The notes: a model not told the origin generated them from the letters alone. Positions 51,624-60,706 are shown, numbered from the stretch's first letter. The stretch is DNA of 64,000 bases from Gordoniibacillus chartarius (GCF_042432825.1 NZ_JBHLWN010000045.1:1-64000); one strand, 5' to 3'. Made by a program: numbers and translations.

Positions 51624-52427
51624 ATGGATAGATCCCAATTGTCACAAGATCAATGGAAGCCGAAGCATTACGATGAGAATTTATCGTTCGTTTCCCGGCT
51701 CGGCGGGGCGCTGCTGCGACTCTTAAGCCCTCAGCCGGGGGAGCGCATTCTTGACGTCGGCTGCGGGACGGGAGACCTGACTGCGGAGCTGGCCCGCTTG
51801 GGGGCGGATTGCACGGGCATCGACGCATCGGCCTCCATGATTGAGGAGGCCTGCGTCAAGCATGCAGGCACCCGCGGCCTGCAGTTCCGCGTGGCGGACG
51901 CACGGGAGTACCGCGGCGGCGATTGCACGTTCGACGCGGTATTCTCCAATGCGGCACTGCACTGGATCCGGCCGCCGGAGCAAGCCGTCGCTACGATGTG
52001 GTGCGCCCTTCGGCCCGGAGGCAGGGCGGCGCTGGAGTTTGGCGGCAAGGGCAATGTCGGAGCCGTAGTCGGCGCGCTGATCGAATCGCTGCGGGGAAGA
52101 GGCTTTGCCGCCGAATCGCCGTGGTATTTTCCAAGTGTGGCGGAATATGCGGCGCTGCTCGAGGAGTGCGGCTTCGAGGTGCGGTATGCCGAGCTTTTCG
52201 ATCGGCCGACGCAGCTTATTGGCGGTGACGAAGGACTCTTCCACTGGCTGAATGCGTTCGCCTTCCCCTTCTTTGCGGACCGGGATTGGCCGCCGGAGGA
52301 GAAGCAAGCGGTTTATGAGGAGGTCGCGGAGCGCCTCCGCTCCGATTTGTACCGCTCGGGCGAATGGTTCGCCGATTACCGGCGGCTGCGGCTGCTGGCG
52401 GTAAAACCGCATTCCTCCCAGTCATGA
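51624..52427 (+). CDS. Class I SAM-dependent methyltransferase
   Basis: 267 residues. Rossmann-type methyltransferase with motif I ILDVGCGTGDLTAELA, the acidic residue in CTGIDASASMI, and motif IV-like FDAVFSNAALHWIRPPEQAV, which resembles trans-aconitate methyltransferases (Tam). The C-terminal half carries the usual lid region (DWPPEEKQAVYEEVAERLRSDL). Substrate not known. The upstream 51357-51623 region is AT-rich with short inverted repeats and shows no gene. Confidence 0.85.
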   Translation: MDRSQLSQDQWKPKHYDENLSFVSRLGGALLRLLSPQPGERILDVGCGTGDLTAELARLGADCTGIDASASMIEEACVKHAGTRGLQFRVADAREYRGGDCTFDAVFSNAALHWIRPPEQAVATMWCALRPGGRAALEFGGKGNVGAVVGALIESLRGRGFAAESPWYFPSVAEYAALLEECGFEVRYAELFDRPTQLIGGDEGLFHWLNAFAFPFFADRDWPPEEKQAVYEEVAERLRSDLYRSGEWFADYRRLRLLAVKPHSSQS

Positions 52428-52487
52428 ATTCGCCTAACGGCACATAAGCTGAAACCATCACATCGCGCAAGAATGGAGGATGGTCTC

Positions 52488-52640
52488 ATGCCTGCATTGC
52501 TCTTTCAGATTGCGTTGATCATCATCATCGTCCGTTCCGTGTTCATGGTATTCCAGCACGCCCAGAAATCCCGCAAGGAGTGGCTTGAGCTGCTGTATTA
52601 CATCGCCGTCGCAGTAGCCGCACTGTCCTTCTTGCTTTAA
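52488..52640 (+). CDS. Small two-span membrane protein (50 aa)
   Basis: 50 residues: MPALLFQIALIIIIVRSVFM (first helix), a basic loop with QKSRKEW, and ELLYYIAVAVAALSFLL (second helix). A GGAGG ribosome binding site precedes the ATG at good distance and a terminator follows. Function unknown; the hairpin layout suggests an inner-membrane peptide. Confidence 0.7.
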   Translation: MPALLFQIALIIIIVRSVFMVFQHAQKSRKEWLELLYYIAVAVAALSFLL

Positions 52641-52651
52641 CGAACGCAGCT

Positions 52652-52697
52652 AATAAGCTCCCGCCGCCGCATGATCACGGCAGCGGGAGCTTATTCA
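52652..52697. terminator. Bidirectional terminator
   Basis: 13-bp stem aataagctcccgc / gcgggagcttatt; T-rich on both outer flanks. Ends the 50-aa gene and the convergent carboxypeptidase gene. Confidence 0.85.
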
Positions 52698-53798
52698 TTG
52701 TGAAGCGCCGGCCGCGACGGCGTCCTCGAAATATTCCTCGAGCGTAATGCCCCGCTCGGCAATCTCCTTGGCCGCATCGACACCGATGTAGCGAATGTGC
52801 CAAGGCTCGTATTGATAACCCGTTATCGATTCCTTGCCTTTCGGGTACCGGATGATAAAACCGTATTCCGCGGAGTTGGCTGCGAGCCACTTGGCCGCTT
52901 TCGTATCGGCGAAGCAATCCTGCACGTCGCATTTCGGGTTGCCGTCGCCGACATCGATGGCCAGTCCCGTTTGATGCTCGCTTTGTCCGGCTTGCGCGCT
53001 GAATTGCCCCGCCTCCTTCTCGCCATGCGTCTTCACATAAGAGCTGAACAGCGACTTTTGTGTCGCATAGGAGCGGTAGGCCGAGACGCCGTACAGCTGA
53101 ATGCCGTCCTTCTTGGCGCCGGCGAACAGCTGCTCGAGCGCTTGGGCGGCCTCGGAGCGGAGCATCCGCTTATCGATCTTCTCCTTGAACGTAAACGGCA
53201 CGTTCGGCTCGACCAGCTTCGGCGCATAAGTCGAAGGCAGGTTGCGCTTTTTATTGACGACGACATCGATGGCATCGCTGTTTGTAACCGTCGGCACGCC
53301 GGATACGGTTTTGACGGTGTCTTCCAGCGATGTCTTCACGGTAACGGGGATTTCTTTCTTCATGCCTTCGTACTGGACGGTTACGGTGGCGTGCTGGCCG
53401 CTCTTCGCTTTGGCGGAGGCGGTTACGGTACCGTCTGCCGCAATGGAGATGACGCTGCCCTCGCTAGCCGTGAACGTGACCGATTTGTCGCCGGCAAGCG
53501 GCTGCTTGCTCTGATCCTTCTTGACGCCCGTGACCGTAAGCTTCATCTTTGCACCGGGCGAAAGCGACAAGGCGGCGGGCTCCACGGTTAGGGAGGCGTA
53601 TGCCGACTTGGCAGCCCCCCCGGTGCCGGCGGACGGCGAAGCCGCCGGCTTCTCCGCTGCCGGCGCGGATGCTTCCGGAGCCGGCGCGGTGCTGGCCGCG
53701 GGAGTGGGATCGGGCTGCGCCGAGCTGCAGCCGTTCAGCAGCGCGGCGGTGCATAGCAGGAAGGCGGCGGCATGCCGCCGGATTCGATAATCATTCAT
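52695..53798 (-). CDS. D-alanyl-D-alanine carboxypeptidase lipoprotein (M15B/VanY type) with an Ig-like domain
   Basis: 367 residues. Lipobox LLNGCS, a Pro/Ala/Ser linker, a bacterial Ig-like (BIG2) domain (about 70-155, SVTFTASEGSVISIAADGTVTA), then an M15 zinc peptidase domain (about 185-360) with the zinc ligands in SEHQTGLAIDVG (His and Asp) and EPWHIRY (Glu and His). Trims the terminal D-Ala of peptidoglycan stems at the outer face of the membrane. Without vanR/S or vanHAX nearby, so a wall-maintenance role is more likely than vancomycin resistance. Confidence 0.93.
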   Translation of the reverse strand: MNDYRIRRHAAAFLLCTAALLNGCSSAQPDPTPAASTAPAPEASAPAAEKPAASPSAGTGGAAKSAYASLTVEPAALSLSPGAKMKLTVTGVKKDQSKQPLAGDKSVTFTASEGSVISIAADGTVTASAKAKSGQHATVTVQYEGMKKEIPVTVKTSLEDTVKTVSGVPTVTNSDAIDVVVNKKRNLPSTYAPKLVEPNVPFTFKEKIDKRMLRSEAAQALEQLFAGAKKDGIQLYGVSAYRSYATQKSLFSSYVKTHGEKEAGQFSAQAGQSEHQTGLAIDVGDGNPKCDVQDCFADTKAAKWLAANSAEYGFIIRYPKGKESITGYQYEPWHIRYIGVDAAKEIAERGITLEEYFEDAVAAGASQ

Positions 53799-54004
53799 AC
53801 TTACCAGCTCCTCTATTCAGCCCGGTAGGGCCGTCGTACAAATTAAGATTATATCACGAACCGGTGCAACTTGCTCCCAATAACCTCCTGACGGTTCTGT
53901 ACAGGAACGGGCAGGAATTTTGCTGCGAAGAGTCGAACTCTTTAAGCTAATTGCGACATCATTCGACTTCATCCATCATCTTGCCTGCAAGGAAGTGCTT
54001 GCTC

Positions 54005-55966
54005 ATGCGGACACGCAGACGATACTTGAGGCTGTCGATCGCCTTCATCGTGCTTGTTATCGTCTACTCTATATATCCGTATAGGGAATTATTGACGGTA
54101 TCAGGCGAAACGGCGATGCCGAAATTCGTCCTGATGCGGCTCGAGGACGTCGGTCCCGGCGGCCAATACGGTACCCTGGAAGGGGTCGGCAGGCTGCGGG
54201 CGGTGCTGGAATACATGCAGAGTAACCGAATCGCCGTCCATATCGCTGTCGTGCCGCGCTGGATCAACATCGATGCAGACGGAACACGCAGCGACCGATC
54301 TCTGGACGACCCGAACGACGCAGTCAGCAGTGCGCTGCGCAGCGTGCTGGCGGAGGCCGAAGCGCGCGGGGCGTCGCTCGGCCTGCACGGCTATACGCAT
54401 CAGGTCGGCGACGAGCGCCGGGCGGACGGCTTCCATGAATCGGGTATAGGCAACGAATTTCACGTCGAGGATGTGCCGGCTACGGACAGCGTCGCGTTCG
54501 CGGAGGACCGCGTTCAGCGGGGGCTGGCCGTCATGCGGAGAGCAGCCTTAACGCCGCGCTTCTGGGAGGCGCCTCATTATCATACGACGCCGGATCAGGA
54601 TCAAATGTTTCGGCGATATTTCGGTCTGCTGTATCAGGCCGATGTCAGCGTTGACTATTATGCGCGGGAAGCGCAATACCGCACGGAGCGCCAGTGGGGC
54701 GGAGGGCTCGGAGCCGTCAACGTACCGACGCCGTTTTCGTATATCGCTTACGATAAAGATGAGAACGCCATCCTGAGCAAGCTGGGCCGTACGCAGGACA
54801 TCGCTTCGTTCTTTTATCATCCGTTTCTGGAGTTTCCGCATCTGCAAGCGGTTGCAGACGTGGACGGAGAAGCGCAGCTGAAGGAAGGGATTCCCGTTTA
54901 CCGTTATCCGGAGCGGGAGCGGTCCGTGCTGCAGAAGCTGTCCGGCCAGCTGAAGGCCAAAGGCTATGCGTTTTATTCCATCCACGATTACATTCCGTTC
55001 ACGCCGGCCTCGTCGGTCCGGCTCGGCGAAGACGGCACCGAGCTGCGTCAGCTTGGCGACGTGGACGGCAGCGGGAAGGCGGATTTGATCCGGTGGGTGA
55101 AGCAGGACGGCACCTTGCTGGTCGCTTCCGACCCGCTTGCCGGTACGCGCGGCGAGCCGCAGCGGGAAGCGAAGCCGTGGGGGATTGTCCCCTACGCGAA
55201 AGGGTCGTCGATGACGCTGTGCGACAGCGACAGGGACGGCCGGAGCGAGCTGTGGATCGTCCGCACGGGAAACGGCGGCGCCGCAGGCCGCAGCGCGGTT
55301 CTTGAACGTTACGATGCGTCCGGAGGCACCTTCAAACGTTCCCGGACATGGACGTTGGGAGCGGAGCTTACCGGGCTTCAAGAGCTGTTCGTGCTTCCCC
55401 GGAGTAACGGGGAGACCGTTGTGGCGGGCGTTACCGCGGATCAATCGTTCTTGAAGGGATTGCGGATTCGAGGCGATAGTGCGACACCGCTGAAGCCGTA
55501 CGCCTTCAAGACCGGCAATGAAAAACATATGACGGTGAGCCGCGACGCCGCCGGACTGGCGATGGACGGGGAGCCTGCACTCGTGCTGTCGCCCAAGGAT
55601 TCTTCCCTGCTCGTTGCCTTCACCCCGGATACGGCGCTGCTGGAATGGAAGGTACGGAAGAAAGAGCTGGATGTGCCGATAGAGCGCGGACATTTTACAT
55701 TGGGCGATTTCAACGGGGACGGTCGCGAGGACGTGCTTCACTATGATACGGAGAGTCAGAAGTACGGCGTATATTTGCAAGGACAGGACGGCGGGCATAC
55801 GCTGCTGTCGACGTTCGGCCCGTGGGGGCGCGTCGGAGCCAAAGTGGTTCCTGCCGATCTGGACGGCAACGGTAAATGCGACATCGCCCTGCTCGATCTT
55901 GCCGAGCCGTTCGCCGATGCCGCGCTCTCCTATGAGACGACAGATTCGCCGGCGTTTCACAACTAA
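54005..55966 (+). CDS. DUF2334 polysaccharide-deacetylase-like protein with FG-GAP-like repeats
   Basis: 653 residues. N-terminal membrane anchor (about 8-28), then a DUF2334 domain (about 40-335) of the NodB-like barrel group: FVLMRLEDVGPGG, HIAVVPRWI, LGLHGYTHQVGDE, RFWEAPHYHTT and FFYHPFLEF keep the acidic and His residues expected of a metal site. The C-terminal half holds repeats ending in calcium-binding DxDxDG-type loops: DVDGSGKADLI, DSDRDGRSELWI, DFNGDGREDVL and DLDGNGKCDIAL. Looks like a surface polysaccharide-modifying protein with a beta-propeller-like part; activity is unproven. ATG at 54005 chosen for its AAGGAAG site. Confidence 0.85.
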   Translation: MRTRRRYLRLSIAFIVLVIVYSIYPYRELLTVSGETAMPKFVLMRLEDVGPGGQYGTLEGVGRLRAVLEYMQSNRIAVHIAVVPRWINIDADGTRSDRSLDDPNDAVSSALRSVLAEAEARGASLGLHGYTHQVGDERRADGFHESGIGNEFHVEDVPATDSVAFAEDRVQRGLAVMRRAALTPRFWEAPHYHTTPDQDQMFRRYFGLLYQADVSVDYYAREAQYRTERQWGGGLGAVNVPTPFSYIAYDKDENAILSKLGRTQDIASFFYHPFLEFPHLQAVADVDGEAQLKEGIPVYRYPERERSVLQKLSGQLKAKGYAFYSIHDYIPFTPASSVRLGEDGTELRQLGDVDGSGKADLIRWVKQDGTLLVASDPLAGTRGEPQREAKPWGIVPYAKGSSMTLCDSDRDGRSELWIVRTGNGGAAGRSAVLERYDASGGTFKRSRTWTLGAELTGLQELFVLPRSNGETVVAGVTADQSFLKGLRIRGDSATPLKPYAFKTGNEKHMTVSRDAAGLAMDGEPALVLSPKDSSLLVAFTPDTALLEWKVRKKELDVPIERGHFTLGDFNGDGREDVLHYDTESQKYGVYLQGQDGGHTLLSTFGPWGRVGAKVVPADLDGNGKCDIALLDLAEPFADAALSYETTDSPAFHN

Positions 55967-55971
55967 CAAAA

Positions 55972-56012
55972 AAGCTTAGCCTGCTCCTCTGCCGGAAGAG
56001 CGGACTAAGCTT
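55972..56012. terminator. Bidirectional terminator after the DUF2334 gene
   Basis: aagcttag / ctaagctt with an inner gctcctc / gaagagc stem; A-rich before and T-containing after. Confidence 0.75.
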
Positions 56013-56039
56013 GCTTCGTATGGCCGTACCGGCAGCGCT

Positions 56040-56204
56040 TTAGCGCAGAGAACGAATACCTTGGTACATCAGAATACCGGAAAATGCAATCATCGCAATC
56101 GCTCCCACAACGTCAAGCACGAGAGCGATCTCGGCAGGCACCGGCGTGTGAATAAGCGCATAACCGCCGATCAAACCGCCCAAGGAAGGGATGAATTTAT
56201 CCAT
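56040..56204 (-). CDS. Small membrane protein (54 aa)
   Basis: 54 residues: MDKFIPSLGGLIGGYALIH, a TPVPAE turn, then IALVLDVVGAIAMIAFSGILMY and a short basic end. Two hydrophobic stretches. AGGAGGTGAG ribosome binding site upstream supports it. No family recognised and no functional neighbour. Confidence 0.7.
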   Translation of the reverse strand: MDKFIPSLGGLIGGYALIHTPVPAEIALVLDVVGAIAMIAFSGILMYQGIRSLR

Positions 56205-56284
56205 TCGGCAACTCACCTCCTAGTGATGATACTTACTTATATGAGAGGGGAGTGCGAATGGTGATAGATTTATAGTGAAAATAG

Positions 56285-57457
56285 TCAGCTGTACACGGCA
56301 TCCCGTATCCGCTTTAGGCCTTCCTCCAATGTCGCTCTCCGGCATGCGGCGTTGAGCCGGTGGAAGCCTTCGCCCTCGGGTCCGAAGCTCAGCCCGTCGT
56401 TCAGCGCGACCTTCGCCTTGCGCAGCAGGAGCAGCTTCAAGTCCGTTGTGCTCAGACCGAGACCGCGGCAGTCGAGCCATAGCAAATAAGTCCCTTCCGG
56501 CTTCGTCACTTTGATTTGCGGGATGTAGTTCTCCATATAGCCGATCGCATAATCGATATTCGCTTCGATGTAGGCGAGACATTGCTCCAGCCATTCGCCG
56601 CCTTCGCGATAAGCGCTCTCCGAGCCGACGATGGAGAACGTATTGCTCATCGTATGATGCCCTTTGGCCATCGTCTTGTTGAACGCCGTACGCAGCCCCT
56701 TGTCCGGGATGACGATATACGCGGCCTGCAGTCCGGCCATATTGAACGTCTTGCTCGGTGAGTGGCACAGGATGGTGCGGCTGGCGGCCCGCTCCGACAA
56801 GGCGGCCAGCGGGATATGCCGATGCGGCGCATACACCAGATCGGCGTGGATTTCGTCGGAAACGATCAGCGCGCCGTAGGCCGCGCAAATCGCTTCAAGC
56901 CGCTCGAGCTCGTCCCGCGTCCAGACGCGCCCGACCGGATTGTGCGGCGAGCAGAGGATGAGCAGTTTGGCGCCGGTTGTCCGGAACTTCGCCTCCAAGT
57001 CCTCAAAATCGATTTCATAGCGGCCGTCCCGCTGCATCAATGGGTTCGTTACGAGCTCGCGTCCGTTTTCCGTGACGACCTTAAAGAACGGCGGATAAAC
57101 CGGCGGCTGGATGATGACGCGGTCCCCGGGCTCGGTGAACGTCTGGATCGCTGCTGTCAAAGCCGGGATTACGCCGGGCGACCAGCAAATCCAGTCGGAC
57201 TCGATCTTCCATTGATGCCGCTTCTCCATCCATGCGCCGAACGCTTCCAGCAGCGAATCCGGGCGGTGCGTGTATCCGTACAGCCCAAGCTCGGCGCGGC
57301 GCGCAAGAGCTTCGATAACGGGAGCGGGTCCGCGAAAATCCATGTCCGCCACCCAAAGCGGCAGCAAATCCTTTTCCCCGAACAATGCTTCCGTACGCTC
57401 CCACTTCATACCGTGCGTTCCGGTGCGGTCCACAAACTCGTCAAAATCGTACTTCAT
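56285..57457 (-). CDS. MalY/PatB-type PLP-dependent aminotransferase / C-S lyase
   Basis: 390 residues, class I aminotransferase fold. MDFRGPAPVIEALARRAELGLYGYT, ICWSPGVIPAL, CSPHNPVGRVW, VSDEIHADL and the PLP-binding lysine in HSPSKTFNMAGLQ identify the MalY/PatB family, which removes sulfur from cystathionine or other cysteine conjugates. The residue pattern cannot tell cystathionine beta-lyase from a pure regulator form. Monocistronic and divergent from the TetR gene. Confidence 0.92.
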   Translation of the reverse strand: MKYDFDEFVDRTGTHGMKWERTEALFGEKDLLPLWVADMDFRGPAPVIEALARRAELGLYGYTHRPDSLLEAFGAWMEKRHQWKIESDWICWSPGVIPALTAAIQTFTEPGDRVIIQPPVYPPFFKVVTENGRELVTNPLMQRDGRYEIDFEDLEAKFRTTGAKLLILCSPHNPVGRVWTRDELERLEAICAAYGALIVSDEIHADLVYAPHRHIPLAALSERAASRTILCHSPSKTFNMAGLQAAYIVIPDKGLRTAFNKTMAKGHHTMSNTFSIVGSESAYREGGEWLEQCLAYIEANIDYAIGYMENYIPQIKVTKPEGTYLLWLDCRGLGLSTTDLKLLLLRKAKVALNDGLSFGPEGEGFHRLNAACRRATLEEGLKRIRDAVYS

Positions 57458-57670
57458 ATTTGTCCCTCCGTAGAGTCCAATATGGGTTCATTATACATGA
57501 CAACGGATGCCGTGCACCAAATAATTCCGGCATGTTTGGCATTCGGCCCGTTAATCAAGCGAGCCGACCTTCGGACGGCTGACAGCGTGCGCTGCTGCGG
57601 TTGCATTCCGTACCGTGCCGCTGTATAGTCGTTATTAAACTGTACAAAGCGAGACGGGAGGTGCAGCCGT

Positions 57671-58276
57671 ATGCCGCGAGTCACGGAAGCGTACAAGGAA
57701 GAACGGCGTGCAGCGATTCTGGAGGGGGCTCTCCACTGCTTCGCCGAGAAGGGCTACGCCGCTACGACGATTGACGACATTGTGCGCCATTTGGGGATCA
57801 GCAAGGGCGCCATCTATAATTATTTTTCCAGCAAAGAGGATATCTACGCGCAAATTATGGACAGCCGCATGAATCGTCTCGTCGAATCGCTGCGCGCGGG
57901 CGACGAAGAGACGGCGTCTTCCGCCGCCAAGCTGCGGATGCTCGTGCAGCGCATGACGGGCCAGGCAATTGAGGATTTGCGCCGGCTGCTTAGCTTTCAT
58001 CTCGAATATTCGCTGTATGCGTCGCGGCATGATGAGCTGAAGCGGAGCATCGAGAAGCACGATAATGCGGCGATCGCCTTCGTTGCGGAGCTGATCGCCG
58101 AGGGGAAGCGGAGCGGCGAGTTTCGCGCGGAGGTCGACGAACGGCTGGCCGCTTCGATGTTCTGGGCGCTCCGTGACGGCATCGCGCTGGATGTACTAAG
58201 TCACGGCGGGCAGGAGGAGTATGCCCAGCTGATGCGCGGCATGGAAGATATGCTGTTCAGGTATTTGCAGGGATGA
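57671..58276 (+). CDS. TetR-family transcriptional regulator
   Basis: 201 residues. N-terminal helix-turn-helix (about 12-58) with ILEGALHCFAEKGYAATTIDDIVRHL-type pattern and recognition helix GISKGAIYNYFSSKEDIY; the rest is a helical ligand/dimer domain. It overlaps the following DUF817 gene by four bases (ATGA), so the pair is co-transcribed and the regulator likely controls its own operon. Ligand unknown. Confidence 0.93.
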   Translation: MPRVTEAYKEERRAAILEGALHCFAEKGYAATTIDDIVRHLGISKGAIYNYFSSKEDIYAQIMDSRMNRLVESLRAGDEETASSAAKLRMLVQRMTGQAIEDLRRLLSFHLEYSLYASRHDELKRSIEKHDNAAIAFVAELIAEGKRSGEFRAEVDERLAASMFWALRDGIALDVLSHGGQEEYAQLMRGMEDMLFRYLQG

Positions 58277-59088
58277 GCCGGTTTATTCGCCAGCTGTGGC
58301 ATTTCGGAGTGGAGCAGGCGCTATCCTGCCTGTTTCCGGTTATCATTTTCGCGGCGCTGTTGTTGTTTCAGCTTGTTCCGATCCCTTACGTGCCCAGGTA
58401 TGACGCGATGCTGATCGTCTGTATTGCGGCACAGTGGATCATGCTCCGCACGAAGCTGGAGACGTGGGATGAGCTGAAGGTGATTTGCGTGTTTCACCTG
58501 ATCGGGCTTGCGCTCGAGATTTACAAAGTCCAGATGGGCTCATGGACATACCCGCAGGACGCGTATACGAAGATCGCCGGGGTGCCGCTGTACAGCGGCT
58601 TTATGTATGCCAGCGTCGCCAGTTATTTGTGCCAGGCGTGGCGCAGGCTCGACGTCGAGCTGCGGCGGTGGCCGCGCTCATACTTTACCATTCCGCTCGG
58701 CGCGGCGATTTATTTGAACTTCATGACGCATCATTTCTGGTGGGATTTGCGCTGGGTGCTGACGGTGCTGCTGTTCATCGTATTTCTGCGCACGGTCGTT
58801 ACGTTCCGGGTCAAGGACGCCCGTTACGGGATGCCGCTGACGCTCAGCTACTTGCTGATCGGCTTCTTCATCTATGTGGCGGAAAATATCGGGACCTTCC
58901 TGGGCGCCTGGCGGTATCCGAATCAAGAGGCAAGCTGGAACCTGGTCTCGCTCGGCAAGCTCAGCTCATGGTTTCTGCTCGTCATCGTCAGCTTCATCAT
59001 CGTCGCTCAGCTGAAGCACGTGAAGAAGGGGCTTGAGGAGCCGGCCGGGCCTGCGAAGGGAACTACGGGGGCGGCGATTGAGAAATAA
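58273..59088 (+). CDS. DUF817 integral membrane protein
   Basis: 271 residues with about eight hydrophobic segments. The run LALEIYKVQMGSWTYPQDAY, GVPLYSGFMYASVASYLCQAW, NFMTHHFWWDLRW and LIGFFIYVAENIGTFLGAW fits DUF817, a membrane family of unknown function. Co-transcribed with the TetR-type regulator. Confidence 0.8.
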   Translation: MSRFIRQLWHFGVEQALSCLFPVIIFAALLLFQLVPIPYVPRYDAMLIVCIAAQWIMLRTKLETWDELKVICVFHLIGLALEIYKVQMGSWTYPQDAYTKIAGVPLYSGFMYASVASYLCQAWRRLDVELRRWPRSYFTIPLGAAIYLNFMTHHFWWDLRWVLTVLLFIVFLRTVVTFRVKDARYGMPLTLSYLLIGFFIYVAENIGTFLGAWRYPNQEASWNLVSLGKLSSWFLLVIVSFIIVAQLKHVKKGLEEPAGPAKGTTGAAIEK

Positions 59089-59140
59089 ACATTGGGGCTG
59101 TTCCCGCGGCATCGCCAATGTCAGGGCCTGCGGCTTAAAC

Positions 59141-59184
59141 AAAGAACCTTCATTCCACTCGCAGCGTGGAGATGAAGGTTCTTT
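59141..59184. terminator. Bidirectional terminator after the DUF817 gene
   Basis: aaagaaccttcat-ccac / gtgg-atgaaggttcttt with a 7-base loop; perfect outer 8 bp. Confidence 0.88.
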
Positions 59185-59209
59185 GCATCATCAGGCCAAC
59201 CCGTCTGAC

Positions 59210-60367
59210 TTAGTGATATCCGCGCTCCCCGTACGGCTGCAGCTCCTCCAGCCATACCTTCTCCAGCTCCGTCAGCTCTTTCTTGTAGCTGGTCTTGCTC
59301 GGAGGCTCGCCCTCGCGCGGCTTCAGCCGGTCGAGCACCTCGAATTCGAAGGCGTCTTCGCCGTGCTCGTTCCAGTCCGCCTGCAGCTTCTTGTTTTTGT
59401 GCGAGCCGTGCTGCAGCGTGAATTTTTCACGGTTCCATACTTTGTCCAAATGCGGGGACACACCGACGAACACTTTTCCGTTCGTCTTGTTCACAATGCG
59501 GAACGCGCCCATCGGCTGCTCCCGCTCCATATATTCCATAACCAGCTGCTTTCTGCGGTTCGTCTCCATAACCGGTGCAGTCTCCTTTCGGTCGTTAATC
59601 CAATACAAGCTGCCGTCATCCAGCCGGGCCATGAACCCGTACTCGATCAGATAGCGGCGCAGCGTCACGTAATCTTCCTCGTAAACGTCCTTCAGCACGC
59701 GGTTAACGTCCTTCTCCGTATACTTCTTCTCCGGTTCGAAGCGCGCGGCGATATGCTTGAGGATCGCGATTTTCCGTTTCTCCTTCTTCGGAAAATGGTC
59801 CAAAGGTCCGTCCGGCCCTTCCTTGAAATAGGTGTCGAGAATTTCCTCGTTCTCCTTCTCGGTAATCGCATACCGTTCGTCCAGCATCGTTGCGGTGCGC
59901 GGAACGCTGATGAATTTCTGCGACTGTTCCGTATTGCCGTTCACGAGCTCCATGATGGCGAGAAAGATTTTCGCCTGCTTCTCCTTCTCGCGCAGCGTGA
60001 AGCGGTGATGCCGGATGGTCGACGTGCTGCCGCCGCCGAGCTGCTTCACGATGTCGCCGTCGCTTAACCCTTGATTGAAATAGTCGAGGAGCGTCTTCTG
60101 CAAATCCGTCAGCCCGGTCAGCTTCTTATTCAGCCCAAGCAAATAGTCGAACATCGACGTATGCTCCTTGCGGATGTGGACCGAAGCGAACTTCTCTGCT
60201 TCATAGAACGTCTCATTTTCTTCATCCCGATAAATGACGCCGCGCATAAACGCCTTGCCGCAAACGAGGCAAATAAAGCTGTCGCTCTCGGCATGGTGCA
60301 CATAGCCGCGCTTCATTTCCTCAATGGATGCCGACCAAAACATATCGGACAGTTGTTCCGACAACAA
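59210..60367 (-). CDS. DUF2087 protein with N-terminal zinc-finger/HTH and C-terminal GIY-YIG-like domain
   Basis: About 385 residues. Order: a CxxC...HxxxxH zinc-finger-like start (CLVCGKAF and HIRKEH, about 35-70), a LuxR-type helix-turn-helix (about 85-135: LTDLQKTLLDYFNQGLSDGDI), DUF2087 (about 200-265: EGPDGPLDHFPKKEKRK, LIEYGFMARLDDGSLYWI), and a GIY-YIG-like module (about 305-375) in which GIY reads GAF and YIG reads FVG, while NGKVFVG, NKKLQADWNEHGEDAFEFEVLDRL are family-like. The catalytic residues thus look altered. Starts at a TTG (60367 or 60364) with GAGAAGG just upstream. Confidence 0.75.
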   Translation of the reverse strand: MLSEQLSDMFWSASIEEMKRGYVHHAESDSFICLVCGKAFMRGVIYRDEENETFYEAEKFASVHIRKEHTSMFDYLLGLNKKLTGLTDLQKTLLDYFNQGLSDGDIVKQLGGGSTSTIRHHRFTLREKEKQAKIFLAIMELVNGNTEQSQKFISVPRTATMLDERYAITEKENEEILDTYFKEGPDGPLDHFPKKEKRKIAILKHIAARFEPEKKYTEKDVNRVLKDVYEEDYVTLRRYLIEYGFMARLDDGSLYWINDRKETAPVMETNRRKQLVMEYMEREQPMGAFRIVNKTNGKVFVGVSPHLDKVWNREKFTLQHGSHKNKKLQADWNEHGEDAFEFEVLDRLKPREGEPPSKTSYKKELTELEKVWLEELQPYGERGYH

Positions 60368-60378
60368 AATCACCTTCT

Positions 60379-60422
60379 CGTTTGCTTATTTTATAAACAA
60401 TATAACAAAACGTTTGCTAATA
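60379..60422. repeat. Two CGTTTGCT(T/A)AT direct repeats upstream of the DUF2087 gene
   Basis: CGTTTGCTTATT (60379-60390) and CGTTTGCTAATA (60411-60422), 32 bases apart, about three helical turns, in an AT-rich promoter region. Candidate operator. Confidence 0.45.
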
Positions 60423-60541
60423 AGTCAATGTTCTCTGGCGCATCGCGCTTTTAATAAAGCTTAATACTTTCATAAGAATTGTTTTAGAAAAGGTTGATAG
60501 AGTAAGAGTACGAATTCCAGAGCGTGAAGGGGCGGACGAGC

Positions 60542-60697
60542 ATGAACAAGAAGTTGGAGGAGCAGATCGGAACGGCGCGGCAATTGATGGTACGGGTAGC
60601 GGAAAAATACAATTTCGACCTCGTTCATCCTAAAGTTGTCCATATCAGCCAGAGGCTTGACCGCCTTATCGTAAGCTATATGAGAAAATGCAGCTAA
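60542..60697 (+). CDS. Spo0E-family aspartyl-phosphate phosphatase
   Basis: 51 residues, a helical hairpin with the family signature SQRLD at 36-40 followed by RLIVSYM. Spo0E-type proteins remove phosphate from Spo0A~P and so delay sporulation. The gene is too short for many automatic callers; its GAAGGGG ribosome binding site and a strong terminator support it. Species may have several such genes; the target is inferred from the motif. Confidence 0.88.
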   Translation: MNKKLEEQIGTARQLMVRVAEKYNFDLVHPKVVHISQRLDRLIVSYMRKCS

Positions 60698-60706
60698 GCA
60701 GCTTGC

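Noticed and set aside
51568..51723. Upstream reading frame starting MGTYGSGSC before the methyltransferase gene
   Set aside because: It overlaps the start of the methyltransferase in another frame and has no recognisable protein character.
52695..53798. VanY-type vancomycin resistance determinant
   Set aside because: No vanRS or vanHAX genes around it; M15 carboxypeptidases with Ig-like domains are ordinary wall enzymes.
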